Source: Chloroflexota bacterium
Lineage (GTDB): Bacteria > Chloroflexota > Limnocylindria > Limnocylindrales > CSP1-4
Direction: 5' to 3'
Length of the DNA: 33,342 nucleotides
Assembly: GCA_027364875.1 (NCBI GenBank)
Contig: DAHXON010000029.1
Coordinates: 2,381 to 35,722 of the forward strand
Part shown: in pieces, positions 8,448 through 17,732 of the stretch
Layout: each line of letters opens with the position of its first letter
Numbering within the stretch: position 1 is the stretch's first letter
Notes under the pieces: generated by a model
The model's input: only the letters and a program-made list of their open reading frames with translations
What the model was told of the DNA's origin: nothing
Database searches by the model: none
Program-made: the position numbers and the translations under genes

Positions 8448-8769
8448 CGAGTCCTCCTCCAACCCGAAGCGTACATCTCGACGGCTCGACGGGCCCGAGG
8501 ACCGGCAGGCGGCCGGCCCTCGGCCATGATCCGCGGGAGGCTCCGGGGCGTATACCAGACAGCGGGATCGGGTCGCGAAAGCGGACGGTGACACCGCAAG
8601 GGCGATGCTCAGGCGATGCCCAATCTCGTCTGCGCAGCGGCCTTGATCGGCGCCTGATGGCGTCGGTCAGAGGATGCAGGGTAGGGGACCTCCGCGATGA
8701 ACCGGGGAGACCGGTTTCGGCTGCCCTGTGCCCTCCGCGACCCGATACCGCCTTGAGGAGTTCCCTTCC
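8448..8769. other. Intergenic region between the MFS and manA genes
   Basis: About 320 bp on the leader side of manA. A plus-strand open frame here (8588-8854) runs antisense into the MFS gene, has no ribosome site and no recognisable sequence, so it is treated as non-coding. The manA ribosome site lies at its left edge. No clear terminator, repeat or RNA gene was found. Confidence 0.4.
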
Positions 8770-10149
8770 TTACGAGGCCGCTCCCGCCGGGGCGGCCTCG
8801 TACTCTGCCCGTTTCTCCACGACCGGCCTCAGCAGCAGCGCTCCCGCGACGTAGCACGCCACCCCGAGCACGAGGGCGGCTCGTGGACCGGCGCCGTAGC
8901 CGAGCAGGCGGTTGACCGTGTCCATGACCGCCGCGCCGCCGAGGGCCAGGGCACCGGTTCCCGCGGAGGCCGTGGCGACGTTGGAGATGCCCATGTAGCG
9001 GCCGGTCGACGCCTTGGGCACGATGTCGCTCATCAGGGCCCAGTCGACCGCGAGGAACGAGCCCGCCGCCACGGCGAAGATGCCGGCGCCGACCAGGGCG
9101 ACGGGCAGTATCGGCGCCACCGCTCCCATCGCCAGCCCCACGGCGCCGGCGACACACGATCCGTAGATGACGCGCTTGCGGCCGATTCGGTCCGATAGCC
9201 GGCTGGCAGGTACGACGGAGATCATCACGCAGACGCCCACGATGGCCAGCAGGATGAGCTTGACGTTGCCGGCCTCGGTCGCGTCGAGGCCGAAGACCTG
9301 GGCCAGGTAGAAGGTCGCCATGATCGGATAGACCGAGGCGCCGGTCAGGATGCAGAAGCGGGACGCCACGAGCCACAGAAAACTGCGCTCGCGCAGGATG
9401 TCGAGCCCCCAGGCCTCGCGCGCGATGGCGAACCACGACCTGCCGTTGCGCTTCTTGACCCTGTGGCCCTCGTCCACTCGGACGACCACGGCGAGCATCG
9501 TGGCGAACTCGATGGCCCCGATGGCCATCGTGCCGTACAGGAACGCGTTGCCGTCCACGGCCGAGTAGCGCAGCGATATCGCGGACACGGCGTAGCCCGC
9601 GATGTTGCCCAGCGCTCCGAACAGGCCGATCAATCCCGACGCCAGCCCGACCTGCTTGGCGGGCACCAGATCCGGAACGTAGCCCTGGAAGGGCCCCTGA
9701 GCGAAGTTGGAGCTGAACTGCAGCAGCGACACGAACGCCGCGATCATCCAGATCTCGTTCGACGTGGCCATGCCCCACAGGAAGACGACGTCGAGCAGCG
9801 CTCCGATGAAGATGTACGGCTTGCGTCGGCCCCAGCGAGTGATCGTGTAGTCGCTGATCGTGCCGACGGTGGGCTGGACGGCAATGGCGATGAACGTTCC
9901 AAGGATGGCGATCTGGAACGCGCCGATCCCCTCCGAACCCTTGGGGACGATGTTCGTGAACTGGAGGCGGTTGTCCATGATGTCCAGGACGCCGCTCCAG
10001 ACGGCCGAGATTCCCAGCCAGTAGGCGGAGATGCGCAGCAGCTGTCCGATCGGCAGGGCCGCCGTCGGGCGCCCCTCGACTCGGCCGCCTTCCTCACGAG
10101 CCTCGCGGCTCCGGGCGGCTCGTTCCAACCGGCCGGCCGTCTCACCCAC
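8770..10149 (-). CDS. MFS transporter, SLC45/sugar-proton symporter-like
   Basis: About 459 aa with roughly 12 hydrophobic segments. Marks of the SLC45/GPH-like MFS group are present: SGVLDIMDNRLQFTNIVPK near the N-terminus, AVQPTVGTISDYTITRWGRRKPYI (a loop with the RxGRRKPYI signature), FQGYVPDLVPAKQVG, and RLSDRIGRKRVIYGS in the second half. The family carries sugars or related solutes with protons. I chose GTG 10149, which has GAGGAGG about ten bases upstream; a longer form from GTG 10221 is possible but weakly supported. It may work with manA in sugar use (inference). Confidence 0.85.
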   Translation of the reverse strand: MGETAGRLERAARSREAREEGGRVEGRPTAALPIGQLLRISAYWLGISAVWSGVLDIMDNRLQFTNIVPKGSEGIGAFQIAILGTFIAIAVQPTVGTISDYTITRWGRRKPYIFIGALLDVVFLWGMATSNEIWMIAAFVSLLQFSSNFAQGPFQGYVPDLVPAKQVGLASGLIGLFGALGNIAGYAVSAISLRYSAVDGNAFLYGTMAIGAIEFATMLAVVVRVDEGHRVKKRNGRSWFAIAREAWGLDILRERSFLWLVASRFCILTGASVYPIMATFYLAQVFGLDATEAGNVKLILLAIVGVCVMISVVPASRLSDRIGRKRVIYGSCVAGAVGLAMGAVAPILPVALVGAGIFAVAAGSFLAVDWALMSDIVPKASTGRYMGISNVATASAGTGALALGGAAVMDTVNRLLGYGAGPRAALVLGVACYVAGALLLRPVVEKRAEYEAAPAGAAS

Positions 10150-10390
10150 CGGGCAGGCACCTCCTCGAACTGCGGTCGCCGGCGCCGATCCCGCTATGGG
10201 TTCCGGCGGCGGCCGAGGCACAGGTCCCGTGCCAGTGCGGGCAGTATCTCCCCTTCCGGAGCTGTCTGCGAGCCGACACCGCTGCCGGGCCGGCCGATGC
10301 TAGCCTGCTACCGGGATCCGGCGGAGCTCCGGGGTACCCGCGGCGACACGAGGGGGCCTTCGGATCCCGGCGACGAAAGGGGCGGCACTC

Positions 10391-11284
10391 GTGGTCAAGG
10401 CGGGGGCAGGTTGGCCCGCACCGCAACTGTCGGGCTCGCGACCGTCCGGTGCGCGGCCTTCCCACTCACTCCCGTCCGGAAGGCGCGGCGATGAGCGGCC
10501 GCGGCCGCTCTACCTGTCGCTCGGCGACTCTCTCTCCACCGGGGTGCAGCCAATCGGCGCCCCGGAGCTGCTGTTCAGGACGCCGGACGGCTACTCGGAC
10601 CAGCTCGGCGGCATAGCCCGCGACGCCATTCCCGATCTCCTCACCGTCAAGCTCGGCTTCCCCGGCGAATCGACCACGACGATGATCGAGGGTGGCCTCG
10701 GCATCTATCCGCACGGCAGCCAGCTAGACGAGGCGGTCGCGTTCTTGCGGGAGCATCGCGACGAGGTGGCGTTCGTGACCATCGACGTCGGCTCCAACGA
10801 CTTCATCTCTCACGATCTCGAAGCGATGCCGGGCGGGCTCCAGACCATCGCGGCCAATCTGCCGGTCATCCTGGCGCGCCTTCGGGAGGCTGCCGGACCG
10901 AACGTCCCGATCGCCGGCATGACCATGTACGACCCGTTCCTGCCTCGCTGGCTGCAGGGAGCCGAAGGCCGGGAGATGGCCAGACGGTCGGTCTGGGATG
11001 CACTCGTGCCCATCAACGCATTTCTCGTGGCCCTCTACGAGTCGGCCGGTCTGCCGTGCGCGGACGTCGAAGGGGCATTCGCCACGACGGACTTCGACAC
11101 CTTCGTGGATGCGCCCGGCGCGGGGCTGATCCCGCTCAACGTCGCCCGGGTCTGCGACTGGACCTGGGCGGGCACGCCTCCGCCGCTCGGCCCCGACGTG
11201 CATGCCAACCGGCGAGGCTATCGAGTGATCGCCGAGGCCTTTGGCTCGCTTCTGCTGCTGGAGGCGGCGAGGAGGGTCCGGTAG
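10391..11284 (+). CDS. SGNH/GDSL-family hydrolase
   Basis: 297-aa esterase/lipase-type hydrolase. Block I is YLSLGDSLS with nucleophile S47, block III is IDVGSNDF with N136, and block V is GPDVHANRRGY with D269/H271. These supply the Ser-Asp-His triad and the oxyanion-hole Asn. The N-terminal 38 residues are low-complexity and start at GTG 10391 after an AAAGGGG stretch; the true start could be a little downstream, since nothing before YLSLGDS is conserved. No classical signal peptide is visible. Followed by a strong terminator at 11329-11359. Confidence 0.82.
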   Translation: MVKAGAGWPAPQLSGSRPSGARPSHSLPSGRRGDERPRPLYLSLGDSLSTGVQPIGAPELLFRTPDGYSDQLGGIARDAIPDLLTVKLGFPGESTTTMIEGGLGIYPHGSQLDEAVAFLREHRDEVAFVTIDVGSNDFISHDLEAMPGGLQTIAANLPVILARLREAAGPNVPIAGMTMYDPFLPRWLQGAEGREMARRSVWDALVPINAFLVALYESAGLPCADVEGAFATTDFDTFVDAPGAGLIPLNVARVCDWTWAGTPPPLGPDVHANRRGYRVIAEAFGSLLLLEAARRVR

Positions 11285-11328
11285 GCAAGCCCGCCGTGAC
11301 GGGCGTTCGAAACGTCGCGGATGCATGT

Positions 11329-11359
11329 CGAGCCCGCCGGTCGGGCGCCGGCGGGCTCG
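11329..11359. terminator. Bidirectional terminator between convergent genes
   Basis: Perfect 12-bp inverted repeat (CGAGCCCGCCGG at 11329-11340 and its complement at 11348-11359) with a 7-nt loop, followed by ATTTC. It lies between the SGNH hydrolase (+) and the lipoprotein (-), so it can serve both. Confidence 0.8.
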
Positions 11360-11412
11360 ATTTCACCGGAGCCGGCCCATCGCGGGCCGGTGGTTGTCAG
11401 CCGGATTCTTCG

Positions 11413-12348
11413 TCAGTACCCGTACGCCGAGGTCGGAGCCGGGGTGGGCTGGGTGGCACCACCGGCCGGAGCGGCACTGGAGACCGAGCCACTCACCAGA
11501 GCTACGAACCAGACGCCGCCGAATCCCTGGCCTTTCGCGTCGCCGGCCTTGGCGTCGCCGGAGTAGTAGTAGAGAGGCCGGTGGTTGTAGGTCACCTGCA
11601 TCGAGCCGTCGGCCAGAGTGATGGTGGCGAAGCCCGCCATCGCGTCCGACGGTCCGGTCACGGAGGTACCTGCCGGGACGGTGAGGGCCGGCCACAGGCT
11701 GGCGCATTGACCCGTGCAGACGCTCTTGTCGGGGCTGTCCTTGGTGAAGTAGTAGAGGGTCATCCCGTTCATGCCGGTCAGGAACGTACCCAGGCTCGTG
11801 GTGGACTCGGTCAGAGCCAGACCCGAACTGCCGACGGCGGTCGTGGCGCTTGGGGCGGGAGTTCCCGCTCCGGCGACGGCACCGCTGCCGTCGGCGACGA
11901 ACCAGATCCCCTGGATGCCCTGGCCGTTGGTGTCGCCGGCCTTGGCATCACCCGAGAAGTAGTACAGCGGCCTGTGGTTGTAGGTCACCTGCGTGGTGCC
12001 GTCGGGGCGAGTGATCGTGCCGAACATGAGGGTCGCCGTCGACGGACCGGAGATCGTCGCGCCCGGAGCGACGGTCAACGGCGGCCATGCTGTCGCGCAG
12101 GCGGCGGTGCAGTTGCTCTTGTCCGGACCATCCTTGGTGAAGACGTAGAGCGTGAGGCCGTTCTTGCCTGTGAGGTAGCTGCCCATCGTGGTGCTCGTGG
12201 TCGCGGACAGCGTCAGCGCGCTCGGCCCGGACGTCGCACCGAGGACGCTGGAGCTTGGAGTGCTGGCTGCCGACGAGCACGCGGCGACGGCGAAAAGGGC
12301 GCCGACCGCGAGGCCCGCCAGGGACGGCAAACGAGAGCTGGGACGCAT
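11413..12348 (-). CDS. Lipoprotein with two COG4315-type secreted repeats
   Basis: 311 aa. A signal peptide with lipobox (AVAAC, lipidated C24) is followed by a Ser/Thr/Ala-rich linker and two tandem copies of the 'secreted repeat of unknown function' domain. Each shows LTLYxFTKDxPDKSxC, then C-x3-C/W pairs (TAACATAWP and TGQCASLWP), TYNHRPLYYxSGDAKAGD and GxWFVA. The copies lie at about residues 50-160 and 180-290. The tail is Pro/Thr-rich. Similar proteins sit in envelopes of Actinobacteria and Proteobacteria; function unproven. ATG 12348 has AGGAGA seven bases upstream. Confidence 0.88.
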   Translation of the reverse strand: MRPSSRLPSLAGLAVGALFAVAACSSAASTPSSSVLGATSGPSALTLSATTSTTMGSYLTGKNGLTLYVFTKDGPDKSNCTAACATAWPPLTVAPGATISGPSTATLMFGTITRPDGTTQVTYNHRPLYYFSGDAKAGDTNGQGIQGIWFVADGSGAVAGAGTPAPSATTAVGSSGLALTESTTSLGTFLTGMNGMTLYYFTKDSPDKSVCTGQCASLWPALTVPAGTSVTGPSDAMAGFATITLADGSMQVTYNHRPLYYYSGDAKAGDAKGQGFGGVWFVALVSGSVSSAAPAGGATQPTPAPTSAYGY

Positions 12349-12596
12349 CGTTTCTCTCCTGTTGGGTGGCTGGACGCGGCCTGTGCGAGCTGGCGAGTTG
12401 GGCGACGCCGGCCGCGACGTATGTCTCGTAACGATCCTGAGGACCGTGCACGGTTCAATACGGGCGGTGCCGCGCCCCGGTTCTCGAAAGGGCATTTAGT
12501 CTCGACCTGCGCGTCCTGTCCCGAGAAATCGACCGCGTGACGCGACGATGCCGCCCTGGCTGTCCGAAAGCCCCGAGGTCGAACCGCCGGACCGGG

Positions 12597-13546
12597 TCAG
12601 GCCGGTTGCGGCAAAGCGTCCGGCCAGGCCTCTCCGGGACGCGCAGCGCCCGCCGCGGCGGCTAGAGCGTCCAGCGCGACGGCGATGCTCGGGACCGTCC
12701 GAGCATCGTGCGGAAGCAGGCAGGCTATCTCCCGGCTGCCCAGCCCCGGAAGCGGCCTGACGGCAATACCCGGATGCCTGAACGTTGCGAAGGCGAGCGA
12801 GGGCAGGAGCGCCACTCCCAGGCCGTCTGCCACCAGGTGCTGGACCAGGACGAAGTCGTCGAGGCTGTGCCTGATGTCGGGGGCGAAGCCGGCCGTTGCG
12901 CACACGGTCAGCAGGTATTCCCGGCATCGCTCGCAACCGGCGATCCAGCGTTCGTCGCGAAGCGCCGCAAGATCCAGACGCGGGTCGGCCGCGAGCGGGT
13001 GGCTCACCGGCAGGACGGCGTGGACCGGCTCGATGAGCAGCACGTGGCGGTCGAACGCCGAAGGCTCTTGCTCGCGCCTGTACGAGAACACGACCGCCAT
13101 GTCCGCCGCATCGGAGCGGAGCATGCCGCGTGCCTCGTCGGGTTCCGCCACGATCAGGGACACGGTCAGTTCCGGCCGGGTCGCGGCCAGCCGGGACAAC
13201 GCCGGCAGGACCAGGGCCTTCCCGGCGGATGGGAATGCCGCGATGCGAAGGTGCCGCGCCTCCCGATGCCTGGCGGCCATGACCTCCTCGGCCGCTGCTG
13301 AAAGGCGGCTGGCGATACCGTTCGCATGGCCCGACAGCGCCCGCCCGACAGGGGTCAGATCGACCCCACGCGCCGTTCTGGTCAGGATCTCCACCCCGAG
13401 CTCACGCTCGAGCTGGCTCATCTGCTGGCTGACGCGGGCTGGGTCCAGCCCAGCTTGCGAGCCGCTCCCGCCAAAGAGCCCGCCTGAGCCACCGCTCGCA
13501 GGACGAGCAGGCGTCGAGGGTCGATCTGCGGCACATCGTCGCTCAT
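12597..13546 (-). pseudogene. LysR-family transcriptional regulator with a one-base frameshift in the HTH
   Basis: The true start is ATG 13546, with GGAGGA six bases upstream, reading MSDDVPQIDPRRLLVLRAVA and on through AGSLAGAARKLGWTQPA. There the frame breaks: continuing gives a stop, while a frame shifted by one base continues SQQMSQLERELGVEILTRTA and then a complete LysR effector domain to 12597. Expected is QPAVSQQ (GCGGTCAGC), but the sequence has GCGTCAGC on the coding strand, one G short at about 13431-13435. With one base restored the gene is 951 bp (316 aa), normal for LysR. Either a recent null mutation or an assembly error. The open frame in the shifted register shows an arbitrary Arg-rich N-terminus. 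It is divergent from the dehydratase it probably regulates. Confidence 0.85.
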
Positions 13547-13632
13547 GGGCTCCTCCGTGTCGGCCCGCCCGAGGGCCCGCCCGGCGCCCGGCGCCAGACG
13601 ACGCCGGAAGGCGCCGGCGCATCTAAGTGCAG

Positions 13633-13648
13633 CTTGGATTGAACCAAG
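13633..13648. promoter_or_regulatory. CTTGG-N6-CCAAG dyad, candidate LysR operator
   Basis: Perfect 5-bp inverted repeat in the 194-bp gap between the divergent LysR gene and the dehydratase. LysR regulators typically bind an interrupted dyad of about 15 bp with a T-N11-A core; this site has the right size and place. Inferred. Confidence 0.4.
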
Positions 13649-13740
13649 GAGCAGGGGACTTCCATTAGAGCCGGACGGCCCTCATCCTTGGCTGGCGGCT
13701 GCGAATCGCGGCCGCTACTCACCATTTCGGAGGTCCAACG

Positions 13741-14694
13741 ATGGAGATCCCGGGCATGACCGACGTGTACGACGCTCGCCGGCGGATCTCCGCGTATCTC
13801 CGGCCCACTCCGCTCTACAAGCACGCCGCTCTCTGCGATCTGGTCGGCACGGACGTCTGGGTCAAGCACGAAAACTTCCAGCCCATCGGGGTCTTCAAGG
13901 TCCGGGGTGGGATCAACCTCATCTCCAGGCTCTCCGAGGCGGAGAAGGCCGCCGGGGTCACTACCGCCTCGACCGGAAACCACGGCCAGTCCATCGCCTA
14001 CGCGGCGCGGATGTTCGGAGTGAAGGCGGTCATCTTCGTTCCTGAGGGCGCCAACCCGGTCAAGGTGAGGGCGATGGAGCGTCTCGGCGCCCAGGTCATC
14101 GCCGCGGGCAGCGATTTCGACGAAGCCCGGGAACACTGCGCCCGCATGGCCGTCGAGCGCGGCATGCGGATGATCCACGTGGCCAACGAGCCGTACATCG
14201 TCGCGGGCGTAGCGACGCAGACTCTCGAGATCGTCGAGGAGCAGCCGGAGATCGACACGATCATCGGCCCGGTCGGTGGCGGGAGTGGGATGGCGGGCGC
14301 CTGCGTCGTGGCCGAAGCGATCGGCCCGCGGCTGCAGGTGATCGGGGCTCAGGCCGCGGCCGCTCCGGCAGCGTACCGCTCCTGGGCCGAGAAGCGGCTG
14401 GTCGAGGACCGCATGGGTACCGCGGCCGAAGGCGTGGCTACGCGCGTGGGTTTCGAGTTCACCCAGGAGATCCTCCGAAAGCGCCTCAACGATTTCGTCC
14501 TGGTGTCAGAGGAGGAGATCCGGCAGGCCACCCTCGAGATGATCGAGGGCACCCGCTCGATGGTCGAGGGCGCCGGGGCAGTCCCGCTGGCTGCCGCACT
14601 CAAGATCAAGGACCGCCTCGCCGGGCGCAAGGTCGCGCTGATCTGCAGCGGCGGCAACATCAGCACGCCTCAGCTGCGGGCTCTGCTCGCCTGA
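13741..14694 (+). CDS. PLP-dependent threonine/serine dehydratase
   Basis: 317-aa fold-type II PLP enzyme. The PLP lysine is K53 in ENFQPIGVFKVRGG, the substrate loop is TASTGNHGQS, and the phosphate-binding glycine loop is GPVGGGSGMAG. It lacks a C-terminal ACT domain, so it belongs to the short catabolic threonine dehydratase/serine racemase/EutB group rather than the biosynthetic IlvA. It likely deaminates a hydroxy-amino acid or related substrate. The divergent LysR gene and the CTTGG-N6-CCAAG dyad suggest substrate-dependent control. Confidence 0.9.
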   Translation: MEIPGMTDVYDARRRISAYLRPTPLYKHAALCDLVGTDVWVKHENFQPIGVFKVRGGINLISRLSEAEKAAGVTTASTGNHGQSIAYAARMFGVKAVIFVPEGANPVKVRAMERLGAQVIAAGSDFDEAREHCARMAVERGMRMIHVANEPYIVAGVATQTLEIVEEQPEIDTIIGPVGGGSGMAGACVVAEAIGPRLQVIGAQAAAAPAAYRSWAEKRLVEDRMGTAAEGVATRVGFEFTQEILRKRLNDFVLVSEEEIRQATLEMIEGTRSMVEGAGAVPLAAALKIKDRLAGRKVALICSGGNISTPQLRALLA

Positions 14695-14700
14695 CCCGGT

Positions 14701-14716
14701 CGGCCCATCGGGGCCG
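14701..14716. terminator. Short stem-loop between convergent genes, possible terminator
   Basis: CGGCCC-ATCG-GGGCCG gives a 6-bp GC stem between the dehydratase and the MurJ-type gene, which converge. There is no U-tract, so support is modest. Confidence 0.3.
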
Positions 14717-14727
14717 CGCCCCTCGCC

Positions 14728-17058
14728 CTATTTCGTGGGCATCACGTAGACCCACTTGTGGTCGCGGCCCGGATAGGCCTTGCCCTGGCTCCAGGCCAGG
14801 TAGTCGACCGCGAGGTCCTTCACCGGAACGTCCGAGTCGGGCGGGCGCGACATGCCGTTGCGGCTCTTGTTCCACAGAGTGGAGATGCGCGGGTACCAGA
14901 CATCTTCGATCCGGAGTGAGAGCACGGTGAAGTTGTCGGTGACCGCGGGGTCGGCCGTCGCCGTGAAGCCCGAAACGACCCAGGAGTGCCAGCCTCGCCA
15001 GACCAGGAGGCCGGCCGGCCTCATCGTCAGGCGGACCTGACGGGCAACGGTCCAGACCGCGTCGTTCATGTTCGTCCCCGCGCCCACCTCGTACTTGCCG
15101 TAGCCCAGTGACTGAAGCGCCGCCGCCCATCCGGATGGATCGGCGCCACCGTATGAGCTGCCGGCGAGGGACACAGCCAGGTCGAAGAGCTTCTGCTGGG
15201 TGTCGCGGGTCGTGTCGGGCGTGACGCTCATGATGTTGATGGAGGTTTGCATCGCCGCCGGTACGCACCATGTGTCCTTGAGCTCGCCCACGAAGTCGCC
15301 CGGTCGGTAGAGGTCCATGGCGAAGATGCCGGGTGTGGGCGATGGCGTCGGCGAGCCCACGGGCAGATCGGTCGAAGGTGCGGCGGACGCGAGGGTTGGC
15401 AGTGGCGTCGGCTGGGGCGTCGTGATGACTTCCGGGAGCGTGAAGGTCCGCAGCGCATTCACGGGAGCCCACGGCGTGGTCACGGGGTCGGCCAGAGTGG
15501 CCCGGTTCAGAGCCTGAGTGCCCGCGAAGGCCATGCCGCTCACGAGCCCCACCACGGCAATGGACATGGCCGCGACACGCGCCGGCGAAACGGGTCGGCG
15601 CTGTGGGGTCAGGTTGCCCCAACGATCGCGGACGAGGGCTCGCGTCCAGCGCGAGGACGCCCCGATCTGGCCCATCCGCGGCTGAAGCACGGCGACCAGG
15701 ACCGCGAGCTTGGTTCCCATTGCGAACGTGTAGCCGATGGGGATCGCCGCAAGCCCGAGTACCGGCGAGAGCTCCCAGGCCGAGATGACGCCCGCGACGA
15801 ACCCGGCCATCGCCGCCGCCATCGGCCAGTAGGTGTTGCGAGTGGCGTAGATCCCCCGGGCCATCAGCTCGGTCAGGCTCTCGAGCGGAATCGAGAGCGC
15901 CAGGATCGTGAGGATCAGGGTGGTCTGGCTGACGTCCGTATCGTCGAAAGCGCCGCCTTTGAAAAGGATGGTGATGATCAGCCGGCTGAGGAAGAAGAGG
16001 CCCAGCGCCGCGATGGTCGAGAAAAGCGTGATCGTCAGGAAGTTGGTCGTCAGGACCCGCTTGAACGCCCGCCGATCGCCGGCGTTGGCGGCCGCCGCCA
16101 GAGCGGGGAAGGCCGCCGTGGCGAACGCGACGCCGATCAGCGTCTCGGGCAGGCTCTGGAAGCTCTGGGCGAGGTCCAGGTCCGTGACAGACCCCGGAGC
16201 CAGCTGGGAGGCAAGGTTGACGAAGTAGATGCCCATCAGGTAGGTCAGGGGCTGCGCGACCATCTTCGGCCCCATCAGCCGCAGGAACTCGCCAAGGCCC
16301 TTGACTCTCAGCGACAGGCTGGGGCGGATGACGAAGCCCGTTCGCACGACGCCGAAGACCCGGACGGCCAGCCCGACGGCGGCTCCGCCGACCGCGCCGA
16401 CCGCGGCGCCGTAGATGCCGATGATCGGGGCCAGGAAGAGGGCCCCGCCGCCGATGCCGATGTGATAGAGGAGGTCGTAGACGCCGTAGGTGATCCAGCG
16501 GCGCTCGGCCACGAGGATCTCGCCGAGGACCATTGAGACGGCGGCGAGAACCTGGGCCACGCACAGCAGCCGGAACATGTCCACGTACCAGGTTCTCTGG
16601 TCGCCGACGAAGCCGGGCGCGACGAGGCCCACGGTCTGAGGTGCCAGGACGAAGAGGACGGCCCCGGCGATCCCCATGGCCAGAGCCGCGAGCGTCAGGA
16701 TGGTCCGGGCGAACTCGCGCGCCGTCTCCTTGGCTTCGCCGTTGAGCCCGACGAACAGCGGCAGGAATGGGCCCACCACTCCGCCCATGACCAGGATCTG
16801 GAGGGCCAGCTCCGGCAGCTTGAACGCGGCCAGGAACGCGTCCACCTCCGGGCCCGCGCCGAAGGTATGGGTCAGAACCCGCTTCTGCAGCAGGGCGATG
16901 CCGTAGCCCAGGAAAGTCAGGACCGAGAGGATGACCGCGCCCCTCGGCAGCGCCGTCTGGACGAGGCTCCAGGCGCGCTCGAGGAGGCTCCGCTCGGGCT
17001 CGCCCTGTGGTTCCTCCTGATAGAGCGCTGCCTCCGCGGCTCCGACGCGGCTGAGCAT
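14728..17058 (-). CDS. murJ-like: MurJ/MviN lipid II flippase fused to a C39-like peptidase domain
   Basis: 776 aa. Residues about 30-490 are a MurJ (MOP-family) flippase: SVLTFLGYGIALLQKRVLTH, FGAGPEVDAFLAAFKLPE, LMGPKMVAQPLTYLMG, and a helix series ending about VLVAVLQPRMG. MurJ moves lipid II across the membrane for peptidoglycan synthesis. An extra helix (RVAAMSIAVVGLVSGMAFAG) and a Pro/Thr-rich linker lead to a C-terminal domain (about 570-776) with KDTWCVPAAMQ (Cys598) and GWHSWVVSGF (His691), the Cys-His layout of C39-like papain-fold proteases, placed outside the membrane. The start ATG 17058 has GAGG upstream; the longer frame above it is unsupported. Fusion of this kind is unusual; the protease role is inferred. 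Confidence 0.85.
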   Translation of the reverse strand: MLSRVGAAEAALYQEEPQGEPERSLLERAWSLVQTALPRGAVILSVLTFLGYGIALLQKRVLTHTFGAGPEVDAFLAAFKLPELALQILVMGGVVGPFLPLFVGLNGEAKETAREFARTILTLAALAMGIAGAVLFVLAPQTVGLVAPGFVGDQRTWYVDMFRLLCVAQVLAAVSMVLGEILVAERRWITYGVYDLLYHIGIGGGALFLAPIIGIYGAAVGAVGGAAVGLAVRVFGVVRTGFVIRPSLSLRVKGLGEFLRLMGPKMVAQPLTYLMGIYFVNLASQLAPGSVTDLDLAQSFQSLPETLIGVAFATAAFPALAAAANAGDRRAFKRVLTTNFLTITLFSTIAALGLFFLSRLIITILFKGGAFDDTDVSQTTLILTILALSIPLESLTELMARGIYATRNTYWPMAAAMAGFVAGVISAWELSPVLGLAAIPIGYTFAMGTKLAVLVAVLQPRMGQIGASSRWTRALVRDRWGNLTPQRRPVSPARVAAMSIAVVGLVSGMAFAGTQALNRATLADPVTTPWAPVNALRTFTLPEVITTPQPTPLPTLASAAPSTDLPVGSPTPSPTPGIFAMDLYRPGDFVGELKDTWCVPAAMQTSINIMSVTPDTTRDTQQKLFDLAVSLAGSSYGGADPSGWAAALQSLGYGKYEVGAGTNMNDAVWTVARQVRLTMRPAGLLVWRGWHSWVVSGFTATADPAVTDNFTVLSLRIEDVWYPRISTLWNKSRNGMSRPPDSDVPVKDLAVDYLAWSQGKAYPGRDHKWVYVMPTK

Positions 17059-17221
17059 GCGCCCTCGCCGCGTCTCCTCAATCCAGGGCAACCTGTGAAA
17101 CCTCCGACTCGGCCCGGAAATGGGCCCGGCAATCTTAGACGTCACGCGACGATCGGCAACTGGCTCCTGTGGCGCGGCCCGGCGCCGCGTGCGCCGGGCT
17201 TTGCCACGACGCAACACACGG

Positions 17222-17374
17222 ACGCGGCCGATGAGTCCGCGTGGCCCCGCTTCTCTAGAGGGAGCTATCGGGGCGCTCCGCGCCGGCCGGGACAGAAAAC
17301 GGCCGGCTGCGGAGGGGATAGCAGCCGGCCGTTTTCGGTTCTGTGGCTGCCACGTAGATCGCCCTGTGGCAGCT
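17222..17374. other. Cluster of four stem-loops in a 674-bp intergenic region (possible ncRNA)
   Basis: The gap 17059-17732 separates divergent genes and has no plausible protein gene. It holds four hairpins in a row: ACGCGG/CCGCGT at 17222-17242, GCCCCG/CGGGGC at 17244-17274, a perfect 16-bp stem at 17295-17336, and GCTGCCAC/GTGGCAGC at 17346-17373. The third looks like an intrinsic terminator for either strand, yet no known transcript ends here, which suggests an unannotated small RNA. The rest, 17375-17732, shows no feature beyond the leader of the gene at 17733. Confidence 0.4.
17295..17336. terminator. 16-bp perfect hairpin, bidirectional terminator-like
   Basis: GAAAACGGCCGGCTGC at 17295-17310 pairs with its complement at 17321-17336 across a 10-nt loop. 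The stem carries A and T tracts at its base, so each strand ends in TTTTC. It lies upstream of both neighbouring genes. Confidence 0.65.
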
Positions 17375-17732
17375 ACGCCCGACATTCCACAGACCGGACC
17401 TGATGAATCGCTGAAAATGGGCATCTTTTGGTTTCCGAACCAAGCCGAAGGCGCGGCAGAAGACCGGCCGGGCCCGAGTCCAGCGCCGGGCCGCATGGCC
17501 GGGGCGCCGGATCGAGCCACTCTTGCGACGGGGCCAAGAACCGGTTGCCTTTCGTCAACCCCACGATTGCCATCGCAGCCCAAACGGGAACGGACCCCCG
17601 AAAAACGGAAACGGGCGGGATTCCAGGCGGAACGGGCAGTGCCGGATGTCTGCCGGTCTCGGCTATGACGTCTCGGCCCGCCCTCGGCCGTCCAGGCGCG
17701 AGGCCACCGGGCCAGACTCGAGGCATTGCCCA

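Noticed and set aside
8588..8854. Open frame of 88 codons upstream of the MFS stop
   Set aside because: Antisense to the MFS gene, with no ribosome site or recognisable domain.
17395..17425. CTGATGA followed by GAAA, like a hammerhead ribozyme core
   Set aside because: Only six bases separate the two core pieces and no flanking stem I or cleavage-site pairing could be drawn, so it is taken as chance.
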